Source of the DNA: Lentibacillus lipolyticus
Lineage (GTDB): Bacteria > Bacillota > Bacilli > Bacillales > Amphibacillaceae
Reading direction: 5' to 3'
Assembly (NCBI GenBank): GCA_004145795.1
Contig: SEIO01000024.1
Span: 1 to 43,851 of the forward strand
Length of the DNA stretch: 43,851 bases
Under the pieces are notes generated by a model. The model did not search any database and was not told the origin of the DNA. It saw only the letters and a program-made list of their open reading frames with translations. The stretch's first letter is position 1, and every line of letters starts with the position of its first letter. Both the position numbers and the translations under genes were made by a program. Of the stretch, positions 25,750-35,700 are shown in pieces.

Positions 25750-25897
25750 TATTGCCCGCCTTTCAATTAATACCCTTGTCATTGTAGCATGAATCTTGCC
25801 TTCTTTCGCTTCATACACTTATCACTAGATAGGTCAGAGCTGCAGTTTGGATGCGGTTATTGGCGGATTCCCTGCACTTTTCGGCGATTTCCCATCA

Positions 25898-26956
25898 TCA
25901 CCGTTCACTGGCCCTTTCATCCTGTGTAAGTGAACGCATGATTTCCGCAACACTTTCTTCCCTCTCGATTGCACCGACGCCCTGGCCTGCCCACAATGAC
26001 TGTATCTCCGGACGCCCAAGCCTTTTTCCTGCGGCGCGGATATCTTTGGTCATTTGATTTTGAATCGGAAATGGCAATGGATCAATCCCGCTGTTTTCCA
26101 CTTCCTGAATAAACCGGTTGCGGATGGCGCGTGCTGGTCTTCCGGAAAAGACGTTCGTCATTACTGTATCTCCAGATCTTGCCTGAATAAGTGCACGCCG
26201 GTATGCCGCGTTCGTACCGGCTTCTTTTGCCGGCAGAAACCGTGTCCCCAGCTGAACACCTGCAGCACCCATTATCATCAGTGCATCTATTTGATTTTTC
26301 GTGTGGATACCGCCCGCTGCAACAATCGGTACATCAACTTGATCGAGCATTTCCTGTACAAGAACATGCAAACCAATATTGTTTCCATCCGGGGCTTGTA
26401 CGACATCAAATGTCCCACGGTGACCGCCCGCCTCCGTTCCTTGAGCGACAATAATATCATAGCCGGCGTCTTCCAATTGCCGGGCTTCATCGGGGTGCGT
26501 TGCCATACCGAGCAGTGTAATCCCGTTTTCTTGCAGGCGTTCCAAATGTACATTATCCAACACCCCGAAAGCCGTACTGACGATGGGGATACCTTCCTCT
26601 GCGATAACACTTATTTTCTCATCCAAATGATCCTTTACTTGAACGGCGTGTTCCCCAGCGTCAATTCCAAACGCTTCACGAAAGCCGTCCAAACACCGCT
26701 GCATGGGCTGAATGTCCGCAGAAGACGCATCCAGATTCGTGGCAAATAGATTCACAGCAAACGGCTTATCCGTCAGCTGTTTTACTTTACGAATGTCTTC
26801 TCTTAACGATGAACCATCCATGTAGCCTGCCCCAATTGTTCCAAGGGCACCTTCATTTGCGACAGTGGCAACCAATTCTGGTGTCGTAATTCCGCCAGCC
26901 ATGCCGGCCTGAATGATCGGTCTTTCGACTTGCAATTGATCCAATAATATACCCAC
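25898..26956 (-). CDS. Nitronate monooxygenase family FMN enzyme
   Basis: 352 residues, TIM-barrel FMN enzyme. Marks: PIIQAGMAGGITTPELVATVANEGALGTIGAG, AQGTEAGGHRG (flavin and catalytic His region), IVAAGGIHTKNQIDALMIMGAAGVQLGTRFL (phosphate binding). It would oxidise alkyl nitronates such as propionate 3-nitronate, or act as an enoyl-reductase-like enzyme; these related activities cannot be separated by eye (FabK is the main alternative, but no fab genes are near). GTG start at 26956, preceded by AAGGGAG nine bases upstream. Apparently monocistronic. Confidence 0.82.
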   Translation of the reverse strand: MGILLDQLQVERPIIQAGMAGGITTPELVATVANEGALGTIGAGYMDGSSLREDIRKVKQLTDKPFAVNLFATNLDASSADIQPMQRCLDGFREAFGIDAGEHAVQVKDHLDEKISVIAEEGIPIVSTAFGVLDNVHLERLQENGITLLGMATHPDEARQLEDAGYDIIVAQGTEAGGHRGTFDVVQAPDGNNIGLHVLVQEMLDQVDVPIVAAGGIHTKNQIDALMIMGAAGVQLGTRFLPAKEAGTNAAYRRALIQARSGDTVMTNVFSGRPARAIRNRFIQEVENSGIDPLPFPIQNQMTKDIRAAGKRLGRPEIQSLWAGQGVGAIEREESVAEIMRSLTQDERASER

Positions 26957-27043
26957 AACAACATCTCCCTTGTTTTTAATACATTTAGTCTCAGCCTAGC
27001 GCTAAGCTTCGTTGCACTAGAGTGTTATACCTTCTTATTTTTC

Positions 27044-27087
27044 AAAAAAAGAGCTATCCCACAGTATTTCACTGCAAAATAGCCCCT
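27044..27087 (-). terminator. Terminator of the TRAP operon
   Basis: On the minus strand GGGGCTAT-TTT-GCAGT pairs with ACTGT-GGG-ATAGCTC and runs into TTTTTTT. It begins seven bases after the stop of the TRAP permease gene. Confidence 0.8.
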
Positions 27088-27093
27088 ATTTCC

Positions 27094-29271
27094 TTACACA
27101 GTCTCTTGCGCTGGTCCAACATTTGATTTGTCTTCTCTGTTCCGTTTCCACCACTGATAAACAATGATGGCTGCAAATAAAGCGACCCCAATGGCATCAG
27201 TCAGCAATGAGTGGTTAAGCAGGACAACTGCTGCTGCGACGGCAAGAATGCGCTCCAGCCAGCCAAATTTGGTGAACAGATAACTCTGAATAAACGTGGA
27301 CCAGGCGATAATGCCGATAAACGCCGTCGCAATACTCAGGGCAATTTGTATCCATGTGGCCGTCTCATCCTGCAAAATGAGCATCGGATTCATCACAAAC
27401 GCAAAGGGCAGCAAGAGCGCGCCCATATCAAATTTAAAACCTTGCACACCGGTTTTGACTGGATCCGCCTTGGCAATTCCGGATGTGGCATAGGCCGGCA
27501 AATTAATCGGTGGTGTATCGTCAGCAAGGATACCGTAATAAAAGACAAACAAATGGGCCGCCAGCACTGGAATATCAAGCTGGATCAACGCCGGTGCCAT
27601 TACCGCCGCCAGCACAATATAGGTCGCTGTTGTTGGCAGTCCAAGTCCCATGACAATACATGCGCCCATAGTAAACAGGAGGACAAGGAATAACTGCTCG
27701 TTAGCCAAATCTAGGATAAGCCCCGACAAAATCGGTCCAAGCCCCGTCATCGTTACAACGCCAGTCAAAATTCCCGCACTCGCACAGGCCGCAACAACAC
27801 TCAATGCATTTTTTGCACCAAGCTCGAGTGCCGAAAAGAATTCTTTCCAACCAAATTTGACCTGTTTTTCCGTATCGACTTTTTTGCCCATGGCGTACCA
27901 AATCAGCGCAAAAATAATACTGCCAATGGAAACGAATGTCACATATTCATTCAGCCCGAACAGCAGATGTGCTGCATAGGCTGCTCCTGTAAAAACAAGG
28001 GACACGAGAAATCCGGCACCAAAGTTCTTTTGCATTCGGTACGAGAACAAGGCAATCGTAATCGTCCCGACAATCGCCATAAATGATGCGAGAATCGGTG
28101 TGAGCCGCAATATAAGCAAAACAACGATGGCTATAATAGGCAGCAGCAAGTAACCACGCCCGGCAAAAACTTTAAACGGCGAGACTAGTTCCTTCCGGGG
28201 GATTCCCGTCAGCTGATGTTTGCTTGCTTCCAAATGCACCATAAACAAAATCGCCGTATAACTGAGCAAGGCCGGAATAGCGGCTGACTTCACGATATCC
28301 AGATAAGGAATTCCGGTGAAATCCGCCATAATGAACGCGGCTGCACCCATCACTGGCGGGAGCAGTTGGCCGCTGGAGGACGCTGCTACTTCAACCCCAC
28401 CCGCAACTTTCGGTCTGAAACCCGTTTTTTTCATCAGCGGGATAGTAAATGTTCCTGTCGTTACCGCATTGGCTACGGAACTGCCAGAAATGGACCCCAT
28501 CATACCAGATGAAATAACGGCAGCTTTGGCTGGACCGCCTTTAAATGAACCGACAAGCGACATAGCCAAATCAATAAACATTTTCCCAGCCCCAGTCACT
28601 TCCAGAAATGCACCGAACAAAATAAAAATGAAAACATATTGTGCTGATACCGTAATTGGTGTACCGAATATCCCTTCGTTGGACAGGTACATAAATTCAG
28701 CAATTTCGCTCCATGTAAAGCCGAAGTGATTAATCACATCCGGCAAAATGGCCCTGGAACCAAGAAAGTCCGGCAAATACATATCACCGAGCCAAGCGTA
28801 CAGCATGAAAGTTGTTGCCAATATCACCAGTGGTTTACCGACAACGCGCCGTGTCGCTTCCAGCACGAGCAGAAGCGCGATAAAGGACATCACCGTATCC
28901 ATCGTGTTCGGGTTGCCAACTTTACCGACCAGATCCTCGGAAATAATTAAAATATAAATGCCGGTTGATGCTCCGAGTGCTGACAGCAGCAAATCATACC
29001 AGGGAATCTTCTTCTGTCCGAGGTTCTTTTTATACGGAAAGATTAGAAAAATGAGGGTCAATGCAAAAGCAAGGTGAACGGCATTCTGCTGCATGCGCGG
29101 CAGCATATCAATACCAGCTGTATATAAATGGAACAGCGAAAAGCCGACGGCCACGACCAATACAGCCACAGCCATCCAGCCAAACAGTGTCCTGTCACTG
29201 CCCTCGAGCTCGTCAAGCTGTTTACTCAATTCCTTCTGATTAAGTTCTCTATCTAGATTTGAATGAGCCAT
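27094..29271 (-). CDS. TRAP transporter fused permease (4TM-12TM)
   Basis: 725 residues, about 16-18 hydrophobic segments. The first 200 residues correspond to the small DctQ-like subunit region, the rest to the DctM large subunit: GGPAKAAVISSGMMGSISGSSVANAVTTGTFTIPLMKKTGF is the family's hallmark, followed by EVAASSSGQLLPPVMGAAAFIMA and ADDTPPINLPAYATSG. Works with the extracellular TAXI protein encoded upstream, importing a carboxylate-like solute with Na+ or H+. Start at the ATG at 29271 after GGAAGGGAGG; the earlier TTG at 29289 would place that ribosome site inside the gene. Last gene of the operon, ended by the hairpin at 27044. Confidence 0.93.
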   Translation of the reverse strand: MAHSNLDRELNQKELSKQLDELEGSDRTLFGWMAVAVLVVAVGFSLFHLYTAGIDMLPRMQQNAVHLAFALTLIFLIFPYKKNLGQKKIPWYDLLLSALGASTGIYILIISEDLVGKVGNPNTMDTVMSFIALLLVLEATRRVVGKPLVILATTFMLYAWLGDMYLPDFLGSRAILPDVINHFGFTWSEIAEFMYLSNEGIFGTPITVSAQYVFIFILFGAFLEVTGAGKMFIDLAMSLVGSFKGGPAKAAVISSGMMGSISGSSVANAVTTGTFTIPLMKKTGFRPKVAGGVEVAASSSGQLLPPVMGAAAFIMADFTGIPYLDIVKSAAIPALLSYTAILFMVHLEASKHQLTGIPRKELVSPFKVFAGRGYLLLPIIAIVVLLILRLTPILASFMAIVGTITIALFSYRMQKNFGAGFLVSLVFTGAAYAAHLLFGLNEYVTFVSIGSIIFALIWYAMGKKVDTEKQVKFGWKEFFSALELGAKNALSVVAACASAGILTGVVTMTGLGPILSGLILDLANEQLFLVLLFTMGACIVMGLGLPTTATYIVLAAVMAPALIQLDIPVLAAHLFVFYYGILADDTPPINLPAYATSGIAKADPVKTGVQGFKFDMGALLLPFAFVMNPMLILQDETATWIQIALSIATAFIGIIAWSTFIQSYLFTKFGWLERILAVAAAVVLLNHSLLTDAIGVALFAAIIVYQWWKRNREDKSNVGPAQETV

Positions 29272-29305
29272 TAAGAGCCTCCCTTCCAAAGGTTGTTCCA
29301 GTCTG

Positions 29306-29839
29306 TCAAACTAGCTTCTTCCATAAATAGACCACCATCGGCTCCTTTTCAATGGTAAGCGAAAAGGTTCTGCCAACAAACGGTTCCTTATAAATATCCC
29401 ATGTTTTCCCGTCAATGGTTATCGTCTGTTTCGCAATGCGGACGGGATGGAATAGCACTTGTTGAAACTCTTTTTCAATAGACTCTATGATATAAAAACC
29501 GTCGTCGAGCCGGTCAGTCGCTCCTGGGGGTGGCTCTGTTTCGATACCGGCGCCAAAGCTGCAGTTCCAGCTTTCCATCAGTACGATGTCATCGTCATTA
29601 TCCACTTCATATTTTTCAATAATCGGGCACTTGGCAACAGAATGGATGTACCGTGATGAAACATTCGTATCGGCATTTACGAACTCCGCAATCAAGACGT
29701 CCCCATTGTCGGCTTCCGCATACATGACACGGACGTCAGACTGAAGCAAATAAATGCCGATAAGAATAATAACGCCTGTTATAATCCAGGCAAGCCTGCG
29801 CGAGGGCAGGCGTTGCCATTTCTTTATAAAGGATTTCAT
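29306..29839 (-). CDS. DUF1850 protein of the TAXI-TRAP operon
   Basis: 177 residues. N-terminal helix (WIITGVIILIGIYLLQSDV), then an extracellular domain with FVNADTNVSSRYIHSVAKCPIIEKYEV and MESWNCSFGAGIETEPP, which matches the DUF1850 pattern 'RYxHSVxxxPVxExY'. The family is found almost only with TAXI-TRAP genes; its role is unknown but it is likely a membrane-anchored accessory part of the transporter. Its ATG overlaps the stop codon of the TAXI gene (TAATG), a sign of translational coupling, and the permease follows after 34 bases. Confidence 0.85.
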   Translation of the reverse strand: MKSFIKKWQRLPSRRLAWIITGVIILIGIYLLQSDVRVMYAEADNGDVLIAEFVNADTNVSSRYIHSVAKCPIIEKYEVDNDDDIVLMESWNCSFGAGIETEPPPGATDRLDDGFYIIESIEKEFQQVLFHPVRIAKQTITIDGKTWDIYKEPFVGRTFSLTIEKEPMVVYLWKKLV

Positions 29840-30876
29840 TATTCGACCGAAATGCCTTCCTCTTCATAATACTTGGCTGCACCCGGATGCAAGTCAATGG
29901 ACATGCCATCTGTTGCTGTTTCTAAGGTGATGTCCTCTCCGCGCGAGTGGGCATCGACAAGTTCGGACCGGTTTTCAAACATCCCTTTGGTCATATTATA
30001 AACGGCATCTTCCGGCAAATTTTTATCCACGACAAGAATAGCCATGACAGCTACTGTTTTAATGTCTTCTTCCTGACCGTAATCAGCATATGTGTCTGCC
30101 GGGATGTTGCGCTCCGTGTAATAAGAGTATTCCGACAGCAACTTGTCAATCACTTCATCGGAAAGGGAAAGCACATTCACATCTTTGTTTGCTCCCAATT
30201 CTTGAATCGCACTGGTTGGCGCACCGGCTGTAATAAACGCAGCGTCAATCGTGCCATTCTGCAGGCCTTGTGAAGCATCCCCAAAGCCCATGAACTCAGC
30301 AGTAATATCATCGTACGTAATACCTGCCGCATTCAGTATTTGTTTGGCATTGGCTTCGGCACCACTGCCCTGGTCACCAACGGCCACGTTTTTGCCCTTT
30401 AAATCGTCCAATGACTCAATTCCGCTGTCCGCAGTCGTAACAACCTGAATATCTTCTGGATACAGGGATGTCATGCCCGCCATATTATCGACTGTGTTGC
30501 CTTTAAAGTCATCAAGCGTTTCCCCGTTCACAGCGTAATAAGCAATATCATTCTGAATCAGGACTGCCTGGTATTTCTCTTCTGCCAGCTCCTGCGCATT
30601 CGTAACAGACGCACCGGTGGACACCGCGCGTGCCTGTGACACCCCATCAACGTTACCGAAAATCTGCTGGGCCATTGCTACCCCAAGCGGATAGTAAGTA
30701 CCGCTAGTTCCACCAGTACCCAGCGTTACGCGAACTTCCTCACCAGAGGCTTTATCTCCGCCGTCATTGCCGCTACCATCATCTGTTTCCCCGCTATCAT
30801 CCTGTGCACTTCCGCATCCAGCAAGGACGAACAGGAAACCGATTAGAAGCAAGCCTGCAAGTTTCAGTTTTTTCAC
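29839..30876 (-). CDS. TAXI-family TRAP solute-binding lipoprotein
   Basis: 345 residues. Lipoprotein signal peptide with lipobox LAGC (Cys21), then a Gly/Asp/Ser-rich spacer and the TAXI fold from about residue 48: VTLGTGGTSGTYYPLGVAMAQ, the motif that gives the family its name in this variant, then ARAVSTGASVTNAQELAEEKYQ, VAVGDQGSGAEANAKQIL and GFGDASQGLQNGTIDAAFITAG. It captures the solute outside the membrane for the fused permease. Known TAXI ligands include glutamate and other dicarboxylates; which one here cannot be said. GTG start at 30876 chosen because AAAGGGGG lies eight bases before it; the ATG at 30897 precedes that site. First gene of the operon, with a near-consensus promoter. 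Confidence 0.92.
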   Translation of the reverse strand: MKKLKLAGLLLIGFLFVLAGCGSAQDDSGETDDGSGNDGGDKASGEEVRVTLGTGGTSGTYYPLGVAMAQQIFGNVDGVSQARAVSTGASVTNAQELAEEKYQAVLIQNDIAYYAVNGETLDDFKGNTVDNMAGMTSLYPEDIQVVTTADSGIESLDDLKGKNVAVGDQGSGAEANAKQILNAAGITYDDITAEFMGFGDASQGLQNGTIDAAFITAGAPTSAIQELGANKDVNVLSLSDEVIDKLLSEYSYYTERNIPADTYADYGQEEDIKTVAVMAILVVDKNLPEDAVYNMTKGMFENRSELVDAHSRGEDITLETATDGMSIDLHPGAAKYYEEEGISVE

Positions 30877-30914
30877 GTAAATTTCCCCCTTTATCATATT
30901 AATCTATCATTGTC

Positions 30915-30943
30915 ATAATAAACCGCTTACACTAATGTGTCAA
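30915..30943 (-). promoter_or_regulatory. Sigma-A promoter of the TAXI-TRAP operon
   Basis: On the minus strand TTGACA (30938-30943), a 17-base spacer, and TATTAT (30915-30920). The TTAGTGTAAG within the spacer and ACATTAGTGT around it may include regulator contacts, but no clear palindrome is present. Confidence 0.85.
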
Positions 30944-31025
30944 GCAAAATTAAATCTTCTGATTATTTAGTTGAAATCCAAACTGACCGTCGGGACCCCG
31001 ATTTTAAAAACTTCGGCAATCTGTC

Positions 31026-31057
31026 TTGACAATATTATGAAAATTCCATACTATAAT
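31026..31057 (+). promoter_or_regulatory. Promoter of the divergent regulator gene
   Basis: TTGACA at 31026-31031; the -10 is TACTAT (31049-31054, spacer 17) or TATAAT (31052-31057, spacer 20). It is about 85 bases upstream of the TRAP promoter, back to back, so one bound protein could affect both. Confidence 0.65.
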
Positions 31058-31151
31058 GATATTAGCGAATTTTGTCGTAAAATATGTTGCTGCAAAAATG
31101 ATGCACCATGCAGCTTCAGCGGCATGAGTCAGAGTTAGGAGGGTGAGAAAC

Positions 31152-32447
31152 GTGAAAGTGAAGATTGCCGTATTTGGCGGGGAAGAAATAACGGAACGGG
31201 TTCACCGTCTTGCCGGGGATATGCAGGATATCGAGATTTTCCCGCTCGTTTATACAGATCCTTCCGAAACCGAGGCATTAATCGAAAAGGCTGTTATGTG
31301 TGATATATATATGTTCGATGGCGTACTTCCATACCAGCATGCACTAGAAAAAATTAATAAAAAACGACTGCCCGCGGTCCAGATGGAAGTGGATGCCTAC
31401 ATGATTCTGACCGCTTTTTATCATGTGAAAAATGCTAAAGGGCAAAAGTTAGAACGGCTTTCCATCGATATACCGGATGCCGGGCAGGTGGATGAAGTTC
31501 TCGATGAAATTGGCATCAGCAGACAGACCATTTTTACATGCAGCTACGGGCGGAACAATTTGATTCAGGATACCAATGAAATTGCAGCATTCCATGAAGC
31601 ACAGTGGCAGGCAGGGAAAGTCGATCATGTGCTGACATCCCTAAGCGAGGTGGAACAGATAATGGATGCCAAAGGGATTCCTGTCACCTGCATGCAGACA
31701 CCAAACCTGAACATCCGGCATGCACTGGAAAAAGCCGCATCCATTGCGGTCATAAATCAGTCCAAAAGTGCACAAATTGTGGCCGGGTATATCCGCATGA
31801 AACATATTCATGCTATCGAAACAAAAAAAGGCATCGTTTACACACAGGAATTGCAGCAGAAACTGCACCAGAAATTAAAGAAGTATGCACAGAAAACATA
31901 TGCATCTGTCTGGTCCAACGGGAATGATCAGTTCGTTCTGTTTGGTACACGGGGGATTCTGGATCACATTACGAACCATTATCGTGATTTCCCACTGCTG
32001 AAGGAACTAGAGTATACACTGGACACAGCGGTTGATATCGGGTTCGGGCTCGGGCTGACTGCCAAACAGGCTGAGGATAATGCCATACTTGCACTGGAGA
32101 CGTGCAATGGGACACAGGAAGGAGCATGCTACATTGTCAATGAACGGCAGGAAACCATTGGCCCTCTTGGTGTAGAAAAAGAATTTAACCCATCAAAATT
32201 ATACCAGGCACTGATTCACAAAGCTAAACTGAATAACGAGCTATCATATAATTTTATTGACTTTATTGAAACCCGCAACAACGAACCGTTCTCATCAAAC
32301 GATATCGCCAACTACTACCGGGTGACGAAACGCAGTGCAGAACGGACCATCAAAAAATTGATGGCGGGGAACGTGATCAAGGTAGTCGGGGAAGAGAAGC
32401 CATACGTAAAAGGGCGGCCGCGCAAGCTCTTTCAGTTAAACCAGTGA
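31152..32447 (+). CDS. Putative regulator with GGDEF-like domain and C-terminal winged helix
   Basis: 431 residues, soluble. Residues 1-60 look like a Rossmann-type receiver or sensor half (VKIAVFGGEEITERVHRLAG, CDIYMFDGVLPYQHALEKI). The middle (about 215-335) resembles a degenerate GGDEF or GTP-cyclohydrolase-III-like domain: YASVWSNGNDQFVLFGTRG, then VDIGFGLGLTAKQAEDNAILALETC, which matches the 'xGxGxTAxEAExNARxAL' end of such domains; the GGDEF signature itself is missing, so no cyclase activity is expected. The last 70 residues form a winged helix (FSSNDIANYYRVTKRSAERTIKKLMAGNVIKVVG) ending GRPRKLFQL. It diverges from the TAXI-TRAP operon and is the obvious candidate to control it. GTG at 31152 is nine bases after AGGAGG; the GTG at 31143 is too close. 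Confidence 0.7.
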   Translation: MKVKIAVFGGEEITERVHRLAGDMQDIEIFPLVYTDPSETEALIEKAVMCDIYMFDGVLPYQHALEKINKKRLPAVQMEVDAYMILTAFYHVKNAKGQKLERLSIDIPDAGQVDEVLDEIGISRQTIFTCSYGRNNLIQDTNEIAAFHEAQWQAGKVDHVLTSLSEVEQIMDAKGIPVTCMQTPNLNIRHALEKAASIAVINQSKSAQIVAGYIRMKHIHAIETKKGIVYTQELQQKLHQKLKKYAQKTYASVWSNGNDQFVLFGTRGILDHITNHYRDFPLLKELEYTLDTAVDIGFGLGLTAKQAEDNAILALETCNGTQEGACYIVNERQETIGPLGVEKEFNPSKLYQALIHKAKLNNELSYNFIDFIETRNNEPFSSNDIANYYRVTKRSAERTIKKLMAGNVIKVVGEEKPYVKGRPRKLFQLNQ

Positions 32448-32479
32448 CATCCTGGTTCGAATCGTCCGGCCATATGAAA

Positions 32480-32515
32480 AGCTGCAGCACATTTACCATA
32501 TGTGCTGCAGCTGTT
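32480..32515 (+). terminator. Terminator after the regulator gene
   Basis: AGCTGCAGCACAT (32480-32492) and ATGTGCTGCAGCT (32500-32512), perfect 13-base arms around a seven-base loop; the following GTTTCT is only weakly T-rich. It also lies a few bases beyond the stop of the small minus-strand gene. Confidence 0.75.
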
Positions 32516-32521
32516 TCTGCC

Positions 32522-32674
32522 CTATGATGACCTGTCATTAAACAGGTAGTCCATAATACTTTCGAGCATTGGCACCGAGTCCGTTACGAAAAACACCGGC
32601 AACAACATGATAACAAGCAAAACAGTTAAATTGGCTGCCACAAACTTAGGGATTCCTTTCAATATTCGGTACAA
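32522..32674 (-). CDS. Putative 50-residue membrane peptide
   Basis: TTG at 32674 is nine bases after AAGGGAG; an ATG at 32683 in the same frame has that site directly abutting it, so the TTG is preferred. The product has a basic start (YRILKGIPKFVAAN), one hydrophobic helix (LTVLLVIMLLPVFFV) and a polar tail (TDSVPMLESIMDYLFNDRSS). Upstream of the SNF2 gene's end, on the same strand, so it would be cotranscribed after it only if read-through occurs in the opposite order; in fact it lies downstream of nothing on its strand. Unknown family. Supported by ribosome site and composition only. Confidence 0.5.
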   Translation of the reverse strand: MYRILKGIPKFVAANLTVLLVIMLLPVFFVTDSVPMLESIMDYLFNDRSS

Positions 32675-32763
32675 TGGAATCATCTCCCTTAGGCTTTACG
32701 CCTGCTTTATCCCATTGTAACGCTAGCGAAATAGATTGATAAGTATGAATAGTCTGTTTACCT

Positions 32764-35700
32764 TTAAAGATTCAACAGTTCACGCACGTCTTCTTCGCTT
32801 AACGTTGACAGCATCGATTCGCCCGGCTGGATAACCTGGTCGATCAACTCTCGCTTTTTCTGCTGAAGCTCATATATTTTCTCTTCAATCGTCCCTTCTG
32901 TCACGAGACGGATGACCTGGACGACATTTTTTTGCCCGAACCGGTGTGCTCGGCCTGTCGCCTGATCCTCAACAGCCGGATTCCACCACAAATCATACAG
33001 GATAACCGTATCCGCACCTGTCAGATTCAGTCCGGTTCCGCCTGCTTTCAGAGAAACAAGGAATACACTTTTTTCGCCATTGTTAAAGCGTTCACTCATC
33101 CGCACGCGTTCCTCCGACTTGGTCTGCCCATGCAGGTAGAAAAAGCCGATCCCTTCATCCTGCAGTTTTTCCATAATGATTTCATGCATACTGGTAAACT
33201 GCGAAAATATGAGCATGCGCTTGCCATTGGCGACAGCGTTTCGGACTGTCTCCATCAGCTGATTCAGTTTACCGGATTCCCCTTCATAGTTTTCCATAAA
33301 CACGGAGGGATGACAGCAAATCTGCCGCAAACGGGTTAGTCCAGCCAGAATCTTCATCCGGCTTTTATTGAATCCGCTCTCTTGCATCGACTGGGCCGCA
33401 TCCTGCTGCAGCTGGCGCCAATAGCCTACATACAATTCCTTTTGGTCCCGGGTTAGTTCGGAAACATGAACAGATTCGATTTTTTCCGGCAACTCCTTGA
33501 GCACATCCTCTTTCACGCGCCGCAAAATAAACGGTCGTGTCATCGCTGCAATTTTATCGTGGGACAGCTGCTTAAACTTGCGCTGATCTGGCATCAAGCC
33601 AGGTAGTATCACCTGAAATATAGCCCACAGCTCATTAATAGAGTTTTCAATCGGTGTCCCGCTCAGCGCAAACCGTCTTCCAGCTTTCAATTGACGGATT
33701 GCTCGGGATGTTTTCGTCGCATGGTTTTTAATGTATTGTGCTTCATCGAGAATCAGTGTCTGGAATAGCTTATCCTGATATCGCTCCATGTCTTGCCTTA
33801 CTGTAGCATAGGACGTAATCCAAACATCCGCCGTGCTGTATTCCTCAATCATCTGCTCCCGCTCCGCTGGGGTGCCGGCCAGGACAGCCACCTGTAAATC
33901 GGGGGCAAATTTTTCACATTCATTTTTCCAATTATATAAAACCGATGATGGTGCCACAATCAGGTGCGGAGCGTCACCAGACTCCGACAAGATATAAGCA
34001 ATGCTCTGGATCGTCTTGCCAAGGCCCATGTCGTCAGCCAGAATACCGCCAAGATGATAGGCACTGAGCGATTTAAACCATTGGTAGCCAGTCTGCTGGT
34101 AGTTCCGCAGTTCCGCGTTCAGGTTTTCTGGCAGTGGATACACCTGTTCTTCCGGGGCTTTCAGCTGATGCAAAAGCTTTTGGAAAGCGGGGCCATACTG
34201 CTTCTGCGTCCCAATCAGCTCATCCACCTGTGTCCCCCGGTAAACAGGCATGTGAACCTGACCATTCTGAATATCGTCTTTGTTCAGTTCCAAATCATCA
34301 AACAGTTGCTTGATGGAAGAAAAATCTTCCCCCTCCAGAGACAGGAATGTGCCATCCTGCAGGCGGTAATAGCGTTTTTTCTCCATTACAGCACCCAAAA
34401 TCCGGTCCACTTCATCGTCCTCAATCCCCTGCACGTTAAATCCGATTTCCAGCAAGTTGGACGATGATTCCAGCTGGACACTTGTACTCGGAGATGGCTG
34501 ATGGTCCATCATCAGGCCACGAATATCTCCAGTCATATACAAATCCAGGTATTTATCCAAAACCGGCAGAACCTGGTACAAAAATTCATACAGCGTTTCC
34601 TCGTCCGTTTCGATATATAGCTCCCGGCCATTATAATGGAAATTGGCATATTCAATCAGGTTCATCAGTTGCTGTTCTTTTTCCACATCCCGGATAATAA
34701 TACCATCCGTTTCTTCCCGGCCATTGAACGGATCAATCTGATGCTCCCCGTAATGGTATTCCAGTTTCCCGATAATCCAGCTGTCCTCCAGCTCTAGATA
34801 CAATTTCGCCTCTAGTGGGACCTGAATAATTTCCGACGCTACATTGTCGGCAATCTGCACGTCACCGACTTTTTGCAGTGATGGCATTACCTGGGAAATA
34901 AATGCATCCGCGCGTTCTTGCTCAACCGGCAATAACTCACCGTTAGCCGCCGCCATTGTCACTCGTTTCATAATGGGCAACTGATTCTCTTGGAGTACAT
35001 AAAATGTTCCAGCTGCAAACAGCAGAGCGTAGTGTTCAAAATACTTAACGGCATTCATACCGTTCAGGCGCAGCGCTATTTCCCCTGTTTCATTTCGATC
35101 AAGGTCAAAGCGAAACGGCAGTTCTCCTTCTACAACAGACAAGTTATTATAATCACCTTCATCCGCTTTTACCGTAATATCCCGTTCCTGCAGCAAAGAA
35201 AGCAGCTGTTTAGCTGCAAGCGGCGGGATAATAGCGGAACGTTCCGGTGCATCAGTAAAATGATAGATTGCCCTGTCCATATAGACCTGTTCATTGCGCA
35301 TAATAGCATATAGCTGCTGAAAAATTTCCAAATCCTGCTGCTGGAGATAATGTACATCCGGATTATAGGTGAATGTTTTCGTGAAATAATGTTCGTTACC
35401 GGTCATGACATCTTCCAAAAAAGCATACAGCTTCTTCACAACGAGCGGCCGCTTCTCCCCGACCTTCAGTTCCAAAAGCAAATGATCCTCCGTGTTCCAT
35501 TTCAAGAAATACTCCACATGAACCGGTGTCATTCGCTGAGCAATCTCGGGCGCCGGCTCGTAATCGTGCAACGAGGACATTTCATCCATCAGCCAATTGG
35601 CCGTGTAATATTGCCGGGTTTTTTTCAGTGAACTTCCGAAATGATTGTCACTGATTTCCATCATGACCGCCGCAACGTGCTTGCAATTGCCAAATGCGGC

